Positions 1-10,741 of a stretch of 64,000 nt of DNA are shown one piece after another. Where the stretch lies: positions 37,710,687 through 37,774,686 of the forward strand of contig NC_052621.1 in NCBI RefSeq assembly GCF_016545825.1, read 5' to 3'. The stretch's first letter is position 1. The number at the start of each line of letters is the position of its first letter. The position numbers and the translations under genes are program-made. The DNA is from Eucalyptus grandis (lineage: Eukaryota; Streptophyta; Magnoliopsida; Myrtales; Myrtaceae). The notes beneath the pieces were generated by a model that was given only the letters and a program-made list of their open reading frames with translations, searched no databases and was not told where the DNA came from.

Positions 1-1977
1 TGGAATCTTCATAACGTAGCTTATAATCTAGAGATGAATCTGATTGAAAGTACAGTCTGAAAATTATACAATTAATAGTTCATTGGTTTTCTGATATGCC
101 GACTCACTAAGGTGAAGGTTAGTTTATTTTTGTTTTGTTTCAGAAAGGCAATAACAAGTTAAACCCTGCTATTTAGGGGTGTGGAGTTTATGCAATGCGC
201 TGCTTGAGCTTAAAAACCTGGACAAATAATGTTTAATTTCTCATTTACGTGCTCTATATGTTGATTGAAGTTGAGTGGAGATGGACTGGGATCTAAACTA
301 TCTTTAATTTTGAAGAACTTTGAGCCAAGTTTGAGATGGATGCAATCTGAATTGAAATCTGGTTGCTTTGTCATGTTTATTAGCAATTTGCATCATATCC
401 TCTGACTTTATTTAGAGCACAATTATTGCACATGGTGATAATGATTTTGTGTGAAAGAAGAAAGTCAAAATCGAATCAAATCATTTCAATCATGAGTCAT
501 TGTGCTTTGTTCATGTTAAAACTTTATCTGTGTTTGTGGTCATTGCTGTACTTATCTCCAATTTGGTTATACCATTGTCTGTTCAGAACTATCAGCTTAA
601 TACCAATATTCTGGAAAAAAGAAAAATTATAAAGATGTTGGATGGAAAGACTGTTCATGCTAAGTGGAGTTGGTCATATGAATCCTTTTATGTTCTTTGC
701 ATCTAACCAATATTAAGACATGTATATTCGCATGAATTAAAATCTAATGCATTAGTATTCATGAAAAATGCGCATTGAACCAAATATCCAAGTCAATTAT
801 TTGTTGAGTGAGTTCCAGTACTCATGAGCAGCTCGATTTGTTTGCACTCTCAGGATTGGCAAAAATGAAGCCTGGAGCAACCAATTTTGGCAGAAAGTAC
901 TTGATGGCAGAGACCTCATGTGATTGCCAAAATAATTGGAGAAGCAGTTTGTGTGAGTTTCCTATTTTTCTCTTTTAGCGTTTTATAAATATATTGCATT
1001 TGGTAATAGATCAAATAAGTTAACCATAACCATGATTTGCCAGTCATTTGAAAATGCATCTGAATCAAATCCTAGAAAGCCGTTCCTTCTTTACCCTGAC
1101 CAAATTTTTCTCCTCCTCCAAAAGAAGAAAACATAATCTATTTGATATGATTTCAACCTTATAAGTCAGTCAGCACATACACCAAATTGTAATACTTGCA
1201 TCTGTTCACGTTTGGCATAAAATGTCAAGCTGAAATGGTGGTGCCTGCCAATACCCAAATATTGTACATGGATATAGGTATATCACTGTGATTTTTAATA
1301 ACTGTTTCTCAAAAAAATAACCCAAGGATGTAATAAAAAAATTTGATTTGCTTTTGCATAACAATCTTTCAAAACTTGAATTTATTGGTTGCATGTCTAA
1401 GTCTTTATTTCATTGATATAATACACTTTGTTCTTTTTTGACAAGCTCGCATCATATCTTATGGATTTTATGATTCTGTCTCGGTTGTTAATATATAGAT
1501 CCCATTTTCTCTTTTTGGTCAGTCTATAGAAACCAATATTGAGCAGGTTAATAATTAGGAAAGCCAGAAAAATCAAATTCTGGAGCAATTTAAGAGTGAT
1601 TAGGTACAGAATCCAGTGCACAAGCCAATGGAATGGCAAGTAATTGATCCTCCTAAGTTCCCAAGATATGAAATACCATTTGAAGCTATCATGTTCATTT
1701 TTGTCATGATAGCAAAGAGCACACAGTCAGACCCCAACCAAGAAACCAAAATTGACAGCTAAATCAGAAACCAAGGAATAAGACCAGGTTCATAGCAAAG
1801 GTGGAAACTTACTGTGTTTCCGTTTTGTCCTCTGAATTGCCAAGTTTTGTTTTCCCTATAAATTGTAGATGTGTTTCTGCCTACTTTCTGTGCAAATCTG
1901 CAATAGCATACTAGTACTCTCTGTGTTCATTTGAGCTGTATAGCGTGTGTGGCCACCCAAAGTAAAAAGAGAATAAA
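1..1977. other. 5' flank of the first PDS5-like copy
   Basis: AT-rich non-coding DNA whose left edge lies inside a segmental repeat. The first 100 bases match about 14283-14400 and 24615-24730, and the last 400 bases match the flanks just upstream of the two other PDS5-like starts (about 15450-15853 and 27110-27559). The shared stretch near 1720-1930 (words such as GCACACAGTCAGA and GTGTTTCCGTTT) is probably the common promoter and 5' UTR. No credible gene is seen apart from the exon-like relic at 823-955. Confidence 0.6.
823..955 (+). repeat. Exon-like relic, copy 1 of 3
   Basis: A roughly 135-base block starting ATGAGCAGCTCGATTTG recurs about 1.05 to 2.3 kb upstream of each PDS5-like copy (823, 14805, 25272). 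The clearest reading frame is in copy 2. Here an indel shifts that frame to a stop after about 14 codons, so this copy is a relic. I do not recognise the product. Confidence 0.5.
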
Positions 1978-4900
1978 ATGGCGTCATCTTCTTCTTCTTT
2001 CGAGAGGACTTTGGCAGTGCAGCTTAGATTGGTTGGCAATGGCCTCCTCAATGCCCCTTCTTCTGTTGATGAACTCCTCACTCTTCTTGATGTATGCTGC
2101 CTCGATTTACCACTTCATGCATACAATGATTTACTGAGCCGTGAAGCTTTGCTTGCATTGGGATTTCTTATTTGTGTTTCATTGGGATAAATATGAATGC
2201 TTGAGGATGGTTGATGTTTGTTTGGGGGATGATTGATTTTCTGTCTTTGGGCTTATCATCAATTTGCTCTCATCATGCATCTTTGTTGTTTTAGTTGGTC
2301 TATATATGCTAGGCATCTAGTTCATATGGAACAGGAGAGTGAGTTCATATAATGGCTTTCAAACTCCTTTCTAAACTATAGAACTTTGGTTTCAGCATAC
2401 TACATTAAGCGAGTTAAACGGATTTCGTTTAAGCGTTGCTCCTTGTACTTGGTGTTCCTTGCTGTCTACTTCTCCATCTGCTGGTATTCTTGTGCTACCA
2501 TGAGCTTCAAAGTCAAATCTCTAGTTTTATCTTTCCCGCCCCACTTTGTTTGACCTCTTAAAGGACATACATCACCAATTATTGAAGCATCTGAAAGGGG
2601 TGTTCTCTTTCTACATTTCCAGAAACATTTCTGTACTCTTTAATGTTGCTTATTTAGATGTAGAAACTGACTTTTGCTTTCATCTACACATCCCCCCTAC
2701 ACAGAATGCTGAGGATGTCTTGGTGAATGTGGAGCAAGAACCATCGGACTTCCTCCGGGATGCCCTTCTTCCTGTCATGAAGGGTCTCATAGCTGAAGCT
2801 CTGTTCAAACATTGTAATGAGGATGTTAGAGTTACAGTGGCATCTTGCCTCAGTGAGATTCTGAGGATAGCATCACCGGTTCAACCATATAATGACGATC
2901 AAATGAAGGTATATAAAACAAAACTCTGGAGATTTTCTAATATGATGAACTCACTCCTCCCTAGATAAAATTTTGTTCTTTCACAGTTTATTGAGTATCC
3001 ATTCATGGGCAGGAAATTTTTCAACTGATCGCGGAGGCTCTTTCAAAGCTATCTCAACCGTCAACACGGTGTTATGAGAAGGCCCTTTCCATACTTGAAA
3101 CCATTGCAAGGGTCAAGGCATGCCTGCTAATGCTTGACCTTGAATGCGAGGCACAAATTCTTCATATGTGCCAACATTTCTGGGTATTTACTAGGTAATA
3201 TTATCATTGGTAACATTTTACGCCCTTTTTTTTTTCTTTTCACATAAAAGTTTACCAGATATCATAAGAAAAGGACGGCTTTCTAAACCTTTGACCAATA
3301 ACAGTAGTTAATGGAAATTGCTCTTTCGAGTTTAATTTTAGTTTTTGGGATTATCATAGTGTGGCTTGTCTTGCTGTCTAGTATCCTTTCTAATGACTCA
3401 AAGATGATAGTTGTAGTTAGTTAATCGCGGATAAGTTTCCATGAACATCAGTGTTCATTTATAGGTTAGTTTGCTTTTCATGATTGGATGAATCTTTCGA
3501 CTGTTTCATGTTGGTTTTGTTTTGGTACTTTAAACCTTTCAATTTTGTTGAAGAATCTCCTGCTAAACTCAATGTTTTGCTTGGTGTAGCAAGGACTTTT
3601 TATGTAAGGTGTTACACTGCTATCTTTACAAGAGAGATTGAGATTTAGCGATATCTGTGCAAGCTCTTGACCTTGATTCTAGGGTAGGGAAAAATAATGG
3701 CACCTAAATGGCTTTCTGGTAGTTGGATTATAACTTGACTTAACAGTTTTGTTACGACAGACCGCAACAACACTCTTATGACTTTACTAAATGATAGTTC
3801 TCAACATCTTTTTATTTTTGACATTTTAGCATTTGCCTTTTGATGCTCTCTTATATCTTGATGGGTGCTTTCGTTATTAAGGTCAAATCAGTCTGCTGAT
3901 GAATGCTGGGCTGTGGAACAAATAATGGCCGACATCCTCGCTGAAAGGGATGATATCAGCTCAGATCTTCTGATCCGTCTCCTGGATAGTGTGCTCAAGG
4001 AGAATGAGGTTACTGTCAATTTTTATGTTTCTGCTGGTTTAGCTTGGTTTTGTTTTGTTCATTCTCTAATAAGAGATATACCATCTTGCAGAAAGTGCCA
4101 CCTTCCAGTTGGAAATTGGGAGAAAAACTGATCTTGGATTGTGCAGCAAAGCTGAGACCACTTAAGGGAGCACTTCATTCAATAGGCACCACTTTGGATG
4201 ATTATTCTTCTGTAGTGGCTTTGCTATGCCAAAATGAATGTACTACAGTGAATAATGCTACTAGTGGTTCTCCTGAACACGGCATCGCTGATCTCCTAGG
4301 CTCCAAGGGTTCAATACTTCCCAGAAAAAGGGAACCAAAACCCAATTCACTCATGAGACCTGAGGAAGGTTATGTTCTTTCTTGGCTGTACAGAGAGGGT
4401 CAAACTACTGAACAGCGCCATAAAAGAAGGATCTCCATGAGCAGAACTGATCTTTCAGCTATGCCCACAGTTTCTACAATAAATGTGGAGACTTTGCAAG
4501 GCGAGGCAGCTCTGCTCCCTGTTGATCTTAGAGATCAAAAAACGAAGCTGCCAACTGAAGGAGGAAATGACACGAGTAAAGGCACCTCAAGGGTATGATT
4601 GTAACTGTTGCAGTACACTTTTCATATGCTAATTGGATCTTATCTTATATATCTACTACATTCTTTGTCGTTATATTATTTAAGTATGCCTTCTTCAATT
4701 TTTGTTATTATCATTGTCATTATTATAAAAACGAAGTATCTTGCAAAGCTCTGCTGAAATTTGTGTTTACAGTTAGTAAAGAGGGTTCGCACTCAGTTTA
4801 TTTTTTGCTTTTTCCTAATTGCAACGATGCATAGTCTTTGTGCCTTTTTTTTAGTTTTCATAAAGTCATGTATTTTTTCTTAAACAATTTTCAGGATTCT

Positions 4901-6291
4901 GAGGTGCTTGCCGATGGATTAATTGGTCAGAGAATAAAGGTCTGGTGGCCGTTGGATGAAATGTGAGCACTCTAGGACCCTCACTTGGAATACTTTGTTT
5001 CTGTTTCGGTTGTGCATGTTATTTTTCAATTCTCATCTCCTTCTTGCACTTGCTACTGCTGTTCCTTCAGTGATGGCTAGCTGCTGCCGTCACTTCAGTG
5101 ATTGTCTGCAGCAGTAGGGTTGTTTATATCATTTTCTTTCTATTCCTAATCGGTTGTTTTACAGGTTCTATGATGGCCGAATTCAATCTTACAACCCTCT
5201 AACAAAAAAGCACAAGGTGCGATACTATCATAGTCTTTGAAAGTTTATATAACTGTGACCTGCCATTTGTTTTGATCAGCTCAGTTAGCTTCTTGGGTGT
5301 ATCTGCATTATGCGGATCAGTGCTTTTTTTATCCTCAAGTCCCATCTGATAGCTAATTTTCTACAAATTATGTAATTGTTTGAGCTGGCGTCTCTTGCTC
5401 TATTTGCTGCTACCTCTTTCCTTTAATTGTGAGATCTTGCAGCTGCATTTTCTTTGATATTGTGCTAAATATATTTGGCCTGATTGGGACTATAGGTTTT
5501 GTACGATGACGGGGACAAAGAAATCTTAAACCTTGAGAAGGAACGGTGGGAGTTCATTGAAGATGATTTGCCAGATGAAGTAAGTACTCACTTTTTTTTT
5601 TTTGGTCTTGTAGCAAGTGTTGACTTTAATTTGTTATCATTCCGTGTTTTGTATCATTAAATTGGAAATAACTTCTTGCTTATGTGTTTTTGGATATCTT
5701 GTAGCATCAACAGGTGGCTGTTAATCCCAAACCATTACATCATCCGTCACGTAAGTTTTGCCTTTTTTGATATTTGTGCTTGCATATGTTTCTTTCTTGT
5801 CCTAATGAAACTACCTGTCTTGTTTGGTCCCGATTGTCATTATCAGACTGAGAAAGTTGAATGGGAATGAAAAAGTTTTCAGTCAACGAAGATATTGAAC
5901 AGCAAAGATGATGTTATAAGGTTAGATTTTGATGCATATGATTTTACAAATTTTATTGTTTGCGCTGGCTGCAAGCTTATTTCTCATGTTCTTATTAGGG
6001 GTGGAAGCAACCACCGGATTGCTAGAAGTTGAAGAAGCTCCAAATATGGGCAACAAAATTATAGGTCAAGGTGAGTCCAGTAATGATGAAAGCTCTGAGG
6101 ACAACGTCTTTGAGTTCCGGGCTCGATCAAAGGATGTGCAACTTCAAAATCATAGTACAAGCACATCTGATGGTGACGAAAGCTCCGAGAATAATGTCTT
6201 CGAGTTCAAGGCTCGATCAAAGGATGCCCAGGTAGAAAATCCTAATATGGGCACATCCGATGATCGACAGAAGCTAGCCTGCCAAGAGTGA
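1978..6291 (+). CDS. PDS5-like cohesin cofactor with Tudor-like domain (copy 1)
   Basis: Spliced model, exons 1978-2091, 2705-2908, 3013-3194, 3882-4008, 4092-4592, 4895-4962, 5165-5216, 5496-5579, 5705-5750 and probably 5999-6291; all have GT-AG borders and join in frame to about 556 residues. Residues 1-210 resemble the N-terminus of plant PDS5 homologs (PSSVDELL, DDQMK, RVKACLLMLDLEC). Residues about 385-440 form a Tudor-like fold with IKVWWPLD, FYDG and VLYDDGD. PDS5 proteins bind cohesin on chromatin and modulate sister-chromatid cohesion and repair; Arabidopsis PDS5C-type proteins are about 870 aa with the same order but a much longer basic, acidic linker, so this one is short. The last exon encodes the first of the 30-residue RSKD/STSTSDDSTPEASPPR repeats and stops at 6289 because of a frameshift. 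Joining 5750 instead to 5828 ends the protein at once (about 460 aa). Start chosen because the same ATG context is kept in copies 2 and 3. The family is secure; functionality and the 3' exon are uncertain. Confidence 0.75.
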
Positions 6292-6596
6292 CCAGGGTTG
6301 GATCAAAGGATTTGCAACTCAGAAATTTGGGTACAAGCATGTCCGATGATTTGACTCCAGAAGCCAGCCCGCCTAGAGCGATCGGGGTTTGTTCAAAGGA
6401 TGCGCAACAAGAAAATCCCAGTACAAGCACATCAAACGATTCGACTCCAGAAGCCAGCCCACCTAGAGCGATTAGGGTTCGATCAAAGGATGTGCCACTA
6501 AAAAAACCTAGTACAAGCACATCGGACGATTCGACTCCAGAAGCTAGCCCACCTAGACCTTGGGGACTGATGCGGAGCCAATTTCGGCGTCACTAA
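6292..6596 (+). pseudogene. Out-of-frame C-terminal repeat tail of PDS5-like copy 1
   Basis: The 30-residue repeat (about 90 bases, SKD at 6303, 6392 and 6483) continues beyond the stop at 6289-6291 in another frame and ends with PPRPWGLMRSQFRRH and a stop. The fragment at 19.9 kb ends similarly (PPRAWGLARSHFRYP), so this was once the genuine C-terminus. The shift is explained by a net loss of four bases near 6255 relative to the repeat consensus GATGATTCGACTCCAGAAGC. Confidence 0.7.
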
Positions 6597-7024
6597 CTTG
6601 GAAGCTAGGGGTGCAGAGCAAGGAAAACAGCTATACTTTGGGTACAATAATAGATGTAATAGATCTTGAGAAGGCATCGATATGATAGAGCTTACAATTA
6701 GGCCCGTGTACAAAGATACAGAGGTTAAAACAGAGGTTAAAGTTCCTGATGTCTGGGAGCATTTAGTTATAGCCATCCTATTGGCATAGGTTTTTTCTTG
6801 CTTTTGTAAATGTATGATGATTATAGTCCTTAGCCACTACAATAGAAATGCAAGCTTGTATATGGATTACATTTATATGGATTACATTCGTTTTGTCTAA
6901 AATGAAAGTTACATTCTTTTATTGGTCATACGCTGGGAACTTTAAGTTGACTCATTTAGTCATTACTCTCATCCATCCCTGGTAATAAAACAAATAATGT
7001 CCGAAAAAGGATATAGCAACTCTA

Positions 7025-7340
7025 CATTCTCCTCCCTCCTGCCCTCCAGCTCTTTCATGAAGTTGTGGTGTCGCTGGAAAGAGGGACTTGATGACCAAAA
7101 AGAGAGAGAACGAGGAAGATAGTCATCACTTCGTCCCACCCTTAATTCTCAGTTTCTTTATTTTCTATTCTTGAGCTTTACTGGTGGCTCTCTTCGACAA
7201 CGTGTAATTTCAAAGAGGGAGCCAAACTCAAGAATTCGCAGGTTCTTATTCTTCGGTGATGGTACTGTATTATATCCTTTTCTTGCATTTTACCGGTAGC
7301 TTTCTTCAATCACAGAAGATTCAGAGAGCGAGGGGATGTT
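7025..7340 (+). repeat. Downstream block, copy 1 of 5
   Basis: Contains CATGAAGTTGTGGTGTCGC followed by GATGACCAAAAAGAGAGA and then CTTTACTGGTGGCTCTCTTC. The same order of words recurs at 8130, 18765, 20790 and 23640. It may be an old exon (frames reading HELV...KEDDDG..KKK appear in some copies), but no copy is intact. Confidence 0.55.
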
Positions 7341-8129
7341 AAAGAATTGCCACCCCACACGGTCATCTTTGTTCAGTCAGATTGTCCAACGATACCATAT
7401 GCATTAACGTTTTCAATAGCAGATTAGAAGTTGATCATCCATCTTGTTGATGTAGGTGGTTATATCTATGGAGTCGACTTACTATCTAATTAAATGGTGA
7501 GGCTAGTGCAGGAATATAACTGTGTACTTTGTACCGTATTATATTAATGCGTCCTCTCTTTTTGTCATATTACATCATTTTTCAATCCTTTTTTCGCTCC
7601 TGTTTATATCTTCTCATATTCACATGCCGATCTAAAAGTCACGTAGCTATTACGAGAAAAAGTTTTATGTGCTTGGTCTCTAAAAACATTCTCCTCTCTA
7701 AGTGCCCTGTATGCATCAGCTGCTGCTAGTTCTTATTAATCTCAGGTTTTCACGCCAGCCCCAAGCCTAAAAGCCAAACTTCGAGTATGGCCAACCCCAG
7801 AAAAACAGGGGGAAAGCAGCTCCTCTTACTTTAGCCTCGTGCTTTGACTTTTCGGTTTAAGAATAGATCATGTCATATGACATGCACTAATTATATTAAT
7901 GAGGTAATTCTCTAGAAAATTAGATTTCTTTCTTGGACTCTAAGATAAATATTCTATTTTAAAAACCGAAAAAAAAAATATATATATATATTCTATTTTA
8001 GCATATGTTTGATAATCATTCCATTGGCAATAATAATTTCTGTTCAGAAATAACTGTTTTTTATTCTGCGCCATTTCCCATGGGCTGTGTTATGATCTGA
8101 ACTGGCCCATCTACTGAAAATACTAAAAG

Positions 8130-8400
8130 ATTCAAGAGAGTCTCGTCCTCCACTCCACAGTCCCTGCTGCTCTTGCATGAACTGGTGGCGTCTCTCAGAA
8201 AAGAAGATGACGATGGCCGTAAAAAGAAAGAAGAGAAATGATGGAGATGATCTCGGTCGACTGCTTCGTTCCTCTCTCTCTCTCTCTTATCAGATTCGTA
8301 TTCATCTGTGATGGTTGTCGATCCTTTTTCCTTTTTTCTCTGTTTGTCGATTGGCATTGCCAGCTTAGTTTCATCTGCGTCAGGTACTTTGGAATTTTCT
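8130..8400 (+). repeat. Downstream block, copy 2 of 5
   Basis: Very similar to 23640-23850: both carry CTGCTCTTGCATGAACT-type words, TCTCAGAAAAGA, GACGATGGCC and a TCTCGG(T/C)CGACTGC segment. This pair is closer to each other than to the other three copies. Confidence 0.6.
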
Positions 8401-8413
8401 TAGTTCCTTTGTC

Positions 8414-8414
<1 letters not shown>

Positions 8415-8458
<44 letters not shown>
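8415..8458. repeat. (AAT)n microsatellite
   Basis: About 14 uninterrupted ATA/AAT trinucleotides. It produces an artefactual poly-Ile reading frame. Confidence 0.95.
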
Positions 8459-9029
8459 TCATCTTAAAAGATACCACTATTCTGCTTAAATTTTGCCTTT
8501 TTTTTTTTTGGCCATTTGCAGGTAAAAGTAGGCTTTTGCTACTTATTATTGATAAAGCTAAGCGGCAGACTTTTCTTTCCAGTATGCTTCAACAAGTACG
8601 TGTGCAAGCTTATGTTGATTTTGGACTTTTCCCATTGAGTTCGATGAATTTTTTTCTTTTTGTTTTCGCGTTTGTATAACTCGTCGATGGAAGCTTCGTC
8701 GATTGCAGACCATCAGCATTTGTTTTTTCTTTTCCTCTGAGCAAAGGAACTACACCCATATAGGTTTCCCTTGATATGAATAATCATAATTGGATATATT
8801 TCCTTTGTGGATTGATGTTTTGCTTCTCAAAGTTAAAAGTCCCTTCCTCTGTTGGCTGTGTTGCATATGACTTTTTTTTTTTCTGTGAATTATGACATCC
8901 CTTCTCACAGTAGTATGGATTCTGGTTTTTTTCAAATGGTTCAAGGAAAAGCTGATATGAGTCTGTAGTTTGGCTAGTTTAGTAGTATCCACTGTCCTTA
9001 CACCGACCTATTATGGATAAATTTTTGGG
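8459..9029. other. Non-coding spacer
   Basis: AT-rich and T-tract-rich sequence. No gene, RNA or element is recognised. Confidence 0.4.
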
Positions 9030-9231
9030 TTGGAGTGGAGACCAAAAAGAGTCCTCCTGATCACCGGGTTAGGGTTCGACTCCCAAATGCCGCCACAACT
9101 CCCAAAGTAGTTCTGTGACTTAAGTGGGGGGGCCTGGCTGGTGGGTTAGTCTCCCCCGAGATATGTTGGTGATGTGCTCCCGTAAAATGAGCTAGGCCAG
9201 GTCCTCGGCATAAAAAAAAAAAAAAAAAAAA
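9030..9231 (+). mobile_element. SINE-like retroelement with poly-A tail
   Basis: A roughly 200-base insert holds GGGTTCGACTCCC, an excellent RNA polymerase III B box (tRNA T-loop type), followed by a GC-rich body and an uninterrupted run of about 20 A at 9211-9230. That layout is typical of a tRNA-derived SINE on the + strand. I could not delimit an A box or a clean target-site duplication, so the left end is approximate. Confidence 0.6.
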
Positions 9232-10741
9232 GTCTATCCAAATTTTCTATTGAACTGAAATCTATTGCATTTTCAGATGTCAGTTTCAACAAACACCTGA
9301 TAAATCTGGTTCGTCGATAATAACATTTAAACCAGCCAGTGATCTCGCAGAGTTAGTAGTAATTGATGCCATGGGACTTGACCCGGAGAACAACAGTAAG
9401 GCACAAAGCTTTAGATTGAAACTTTTGCAGCTAAGAGACATTTACTCATTTTTCCAGTTGAACTTGCTTTTTTCCTCCTACAAGCATGGCATTGTTTTCA
9501 GAAATGGCATTCGGCTAATCTTGAGATCTCTTTTTTTTGGTCACAAATTAGCAGAAACTGTGAAATTGGAACGTCTGGTGAACTTTAATAGGGGTTAATC
9601 GTCAATGCACATTATTTGCAAATTGTTTGCTACACCAGCTACCTCCAGCACCTTGATATAGGTTGCATATCTTTTGGAGTTTACCAATTAATGATGAGGC
9701 TTGAGGCTTGTGTAAAACGGCAGTTTGAACATATTGCAGTGTCCGATATTTTCACTCAGATTACATCTCCAAATATTTTTTTCCAAGTATTTATTTTTTA
9801 TTGTATCTCAAGTATTCATGCTCCATTTTGGATGACTTCTAGCTATTATGGGGAAAATTTTTTCCTTGGTATCCAATAACGTTCTTTTCTGAATAAGAGC
9901 CTTGAATGTATCCCTCCAACTTCTTCTGAATTTTAGATTCTGTAAGCCAATTCAGACCCATGGGCCAACCTCTTGAAAGAGACAACACCAGATAAATAGG
10001 AAGAAAGCTGCTCCTCTTATCGAGCCTCGTGTTTTGCCTACTACGCAACACGAATTTCTATAAATGGTCAATGCAAGAGAAAATGTAATACTTATACTGC
10101 CACTTGGCTAACTGTAATCCTTCCTTCCTGCCACTAGCACCACTGGTCTGCGCTAGTAAGATGTGTCCACTAGTCAAGTCCTCCATTATGCGGCTTTCCC
10201 TCTGTACCATTGCTTCACCACTCCTATGCACCGATATTCTCCAGAATGATGATTTTGACATCACAAACCTGTGATGTTTAGTTTTGAGGTCATGGGTTTT
10301 AAAACTGTGACATTGTATGGCCATATCAAATTTCCTGCAATTAGGCCAAGTGCCTCACACATGGTTTTGTAACAACTTATTGGTGGTTTGTTCCCAAGAT
10401 AGCCTATTTTCAATACTTTGAAAACACCCGTTTTTGAATCATCGACTATGCATATTCATTTTTGTATGTTGTATTTAGCATATGGAATTTTAAAATAGAA
10501 GATGTAAAATTGTAATTGAATTGAAGGTCCACATGGAAGGTCACAGGTTTATATATAGGTATACACATATATAATATATATGTATATGTATGTATACATA
10601 TGGAACATAGAGAATTTAATCTGATTGCTTTCCAGGCATATGTGAAAAGGAAAATATTAATTCGAGCTTTTTCCAGTTGTAGATATTTAACACCTTCTTG
10701 ATATGCTTATGTGGTTTTCTCAATTTTGTTTTGCTAGTAAT
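9232..10741. other. Spacer before the tandem array
   Basis: AT-rich. About 9945-10070 resembles 7700-7870 and 21430-21600 (shared AGCTGCTCCTCTTA and GAGCCTCGTGTTTTG-type words). A TA-rich simple-sequence patch lies at 10558-10605. No supported gene. Confidence 0.45.

Larger units (their letters stand above)
6597..8414. other. 3' flank and decayed downstream sequence
   Basis: The 3' UTR-like stretch 6597-6960 closely matches 18330-18660. Two copies of a downstream block lie at 7025-7340 and 8130-8400. A third shared word group, 7690-7870 (CAGCTCCTCTTA, TTTAGCCTCGTGCTTTGACTT), recurs at about 9945-10070 and 21430-21600. No coding sequence is supported. Confidence 0.5.

Noticed and set aside
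8238..8489. 83-codon ORF with poly-Ile
   Set aside because: Produced by the (AAT)n microsatellite.
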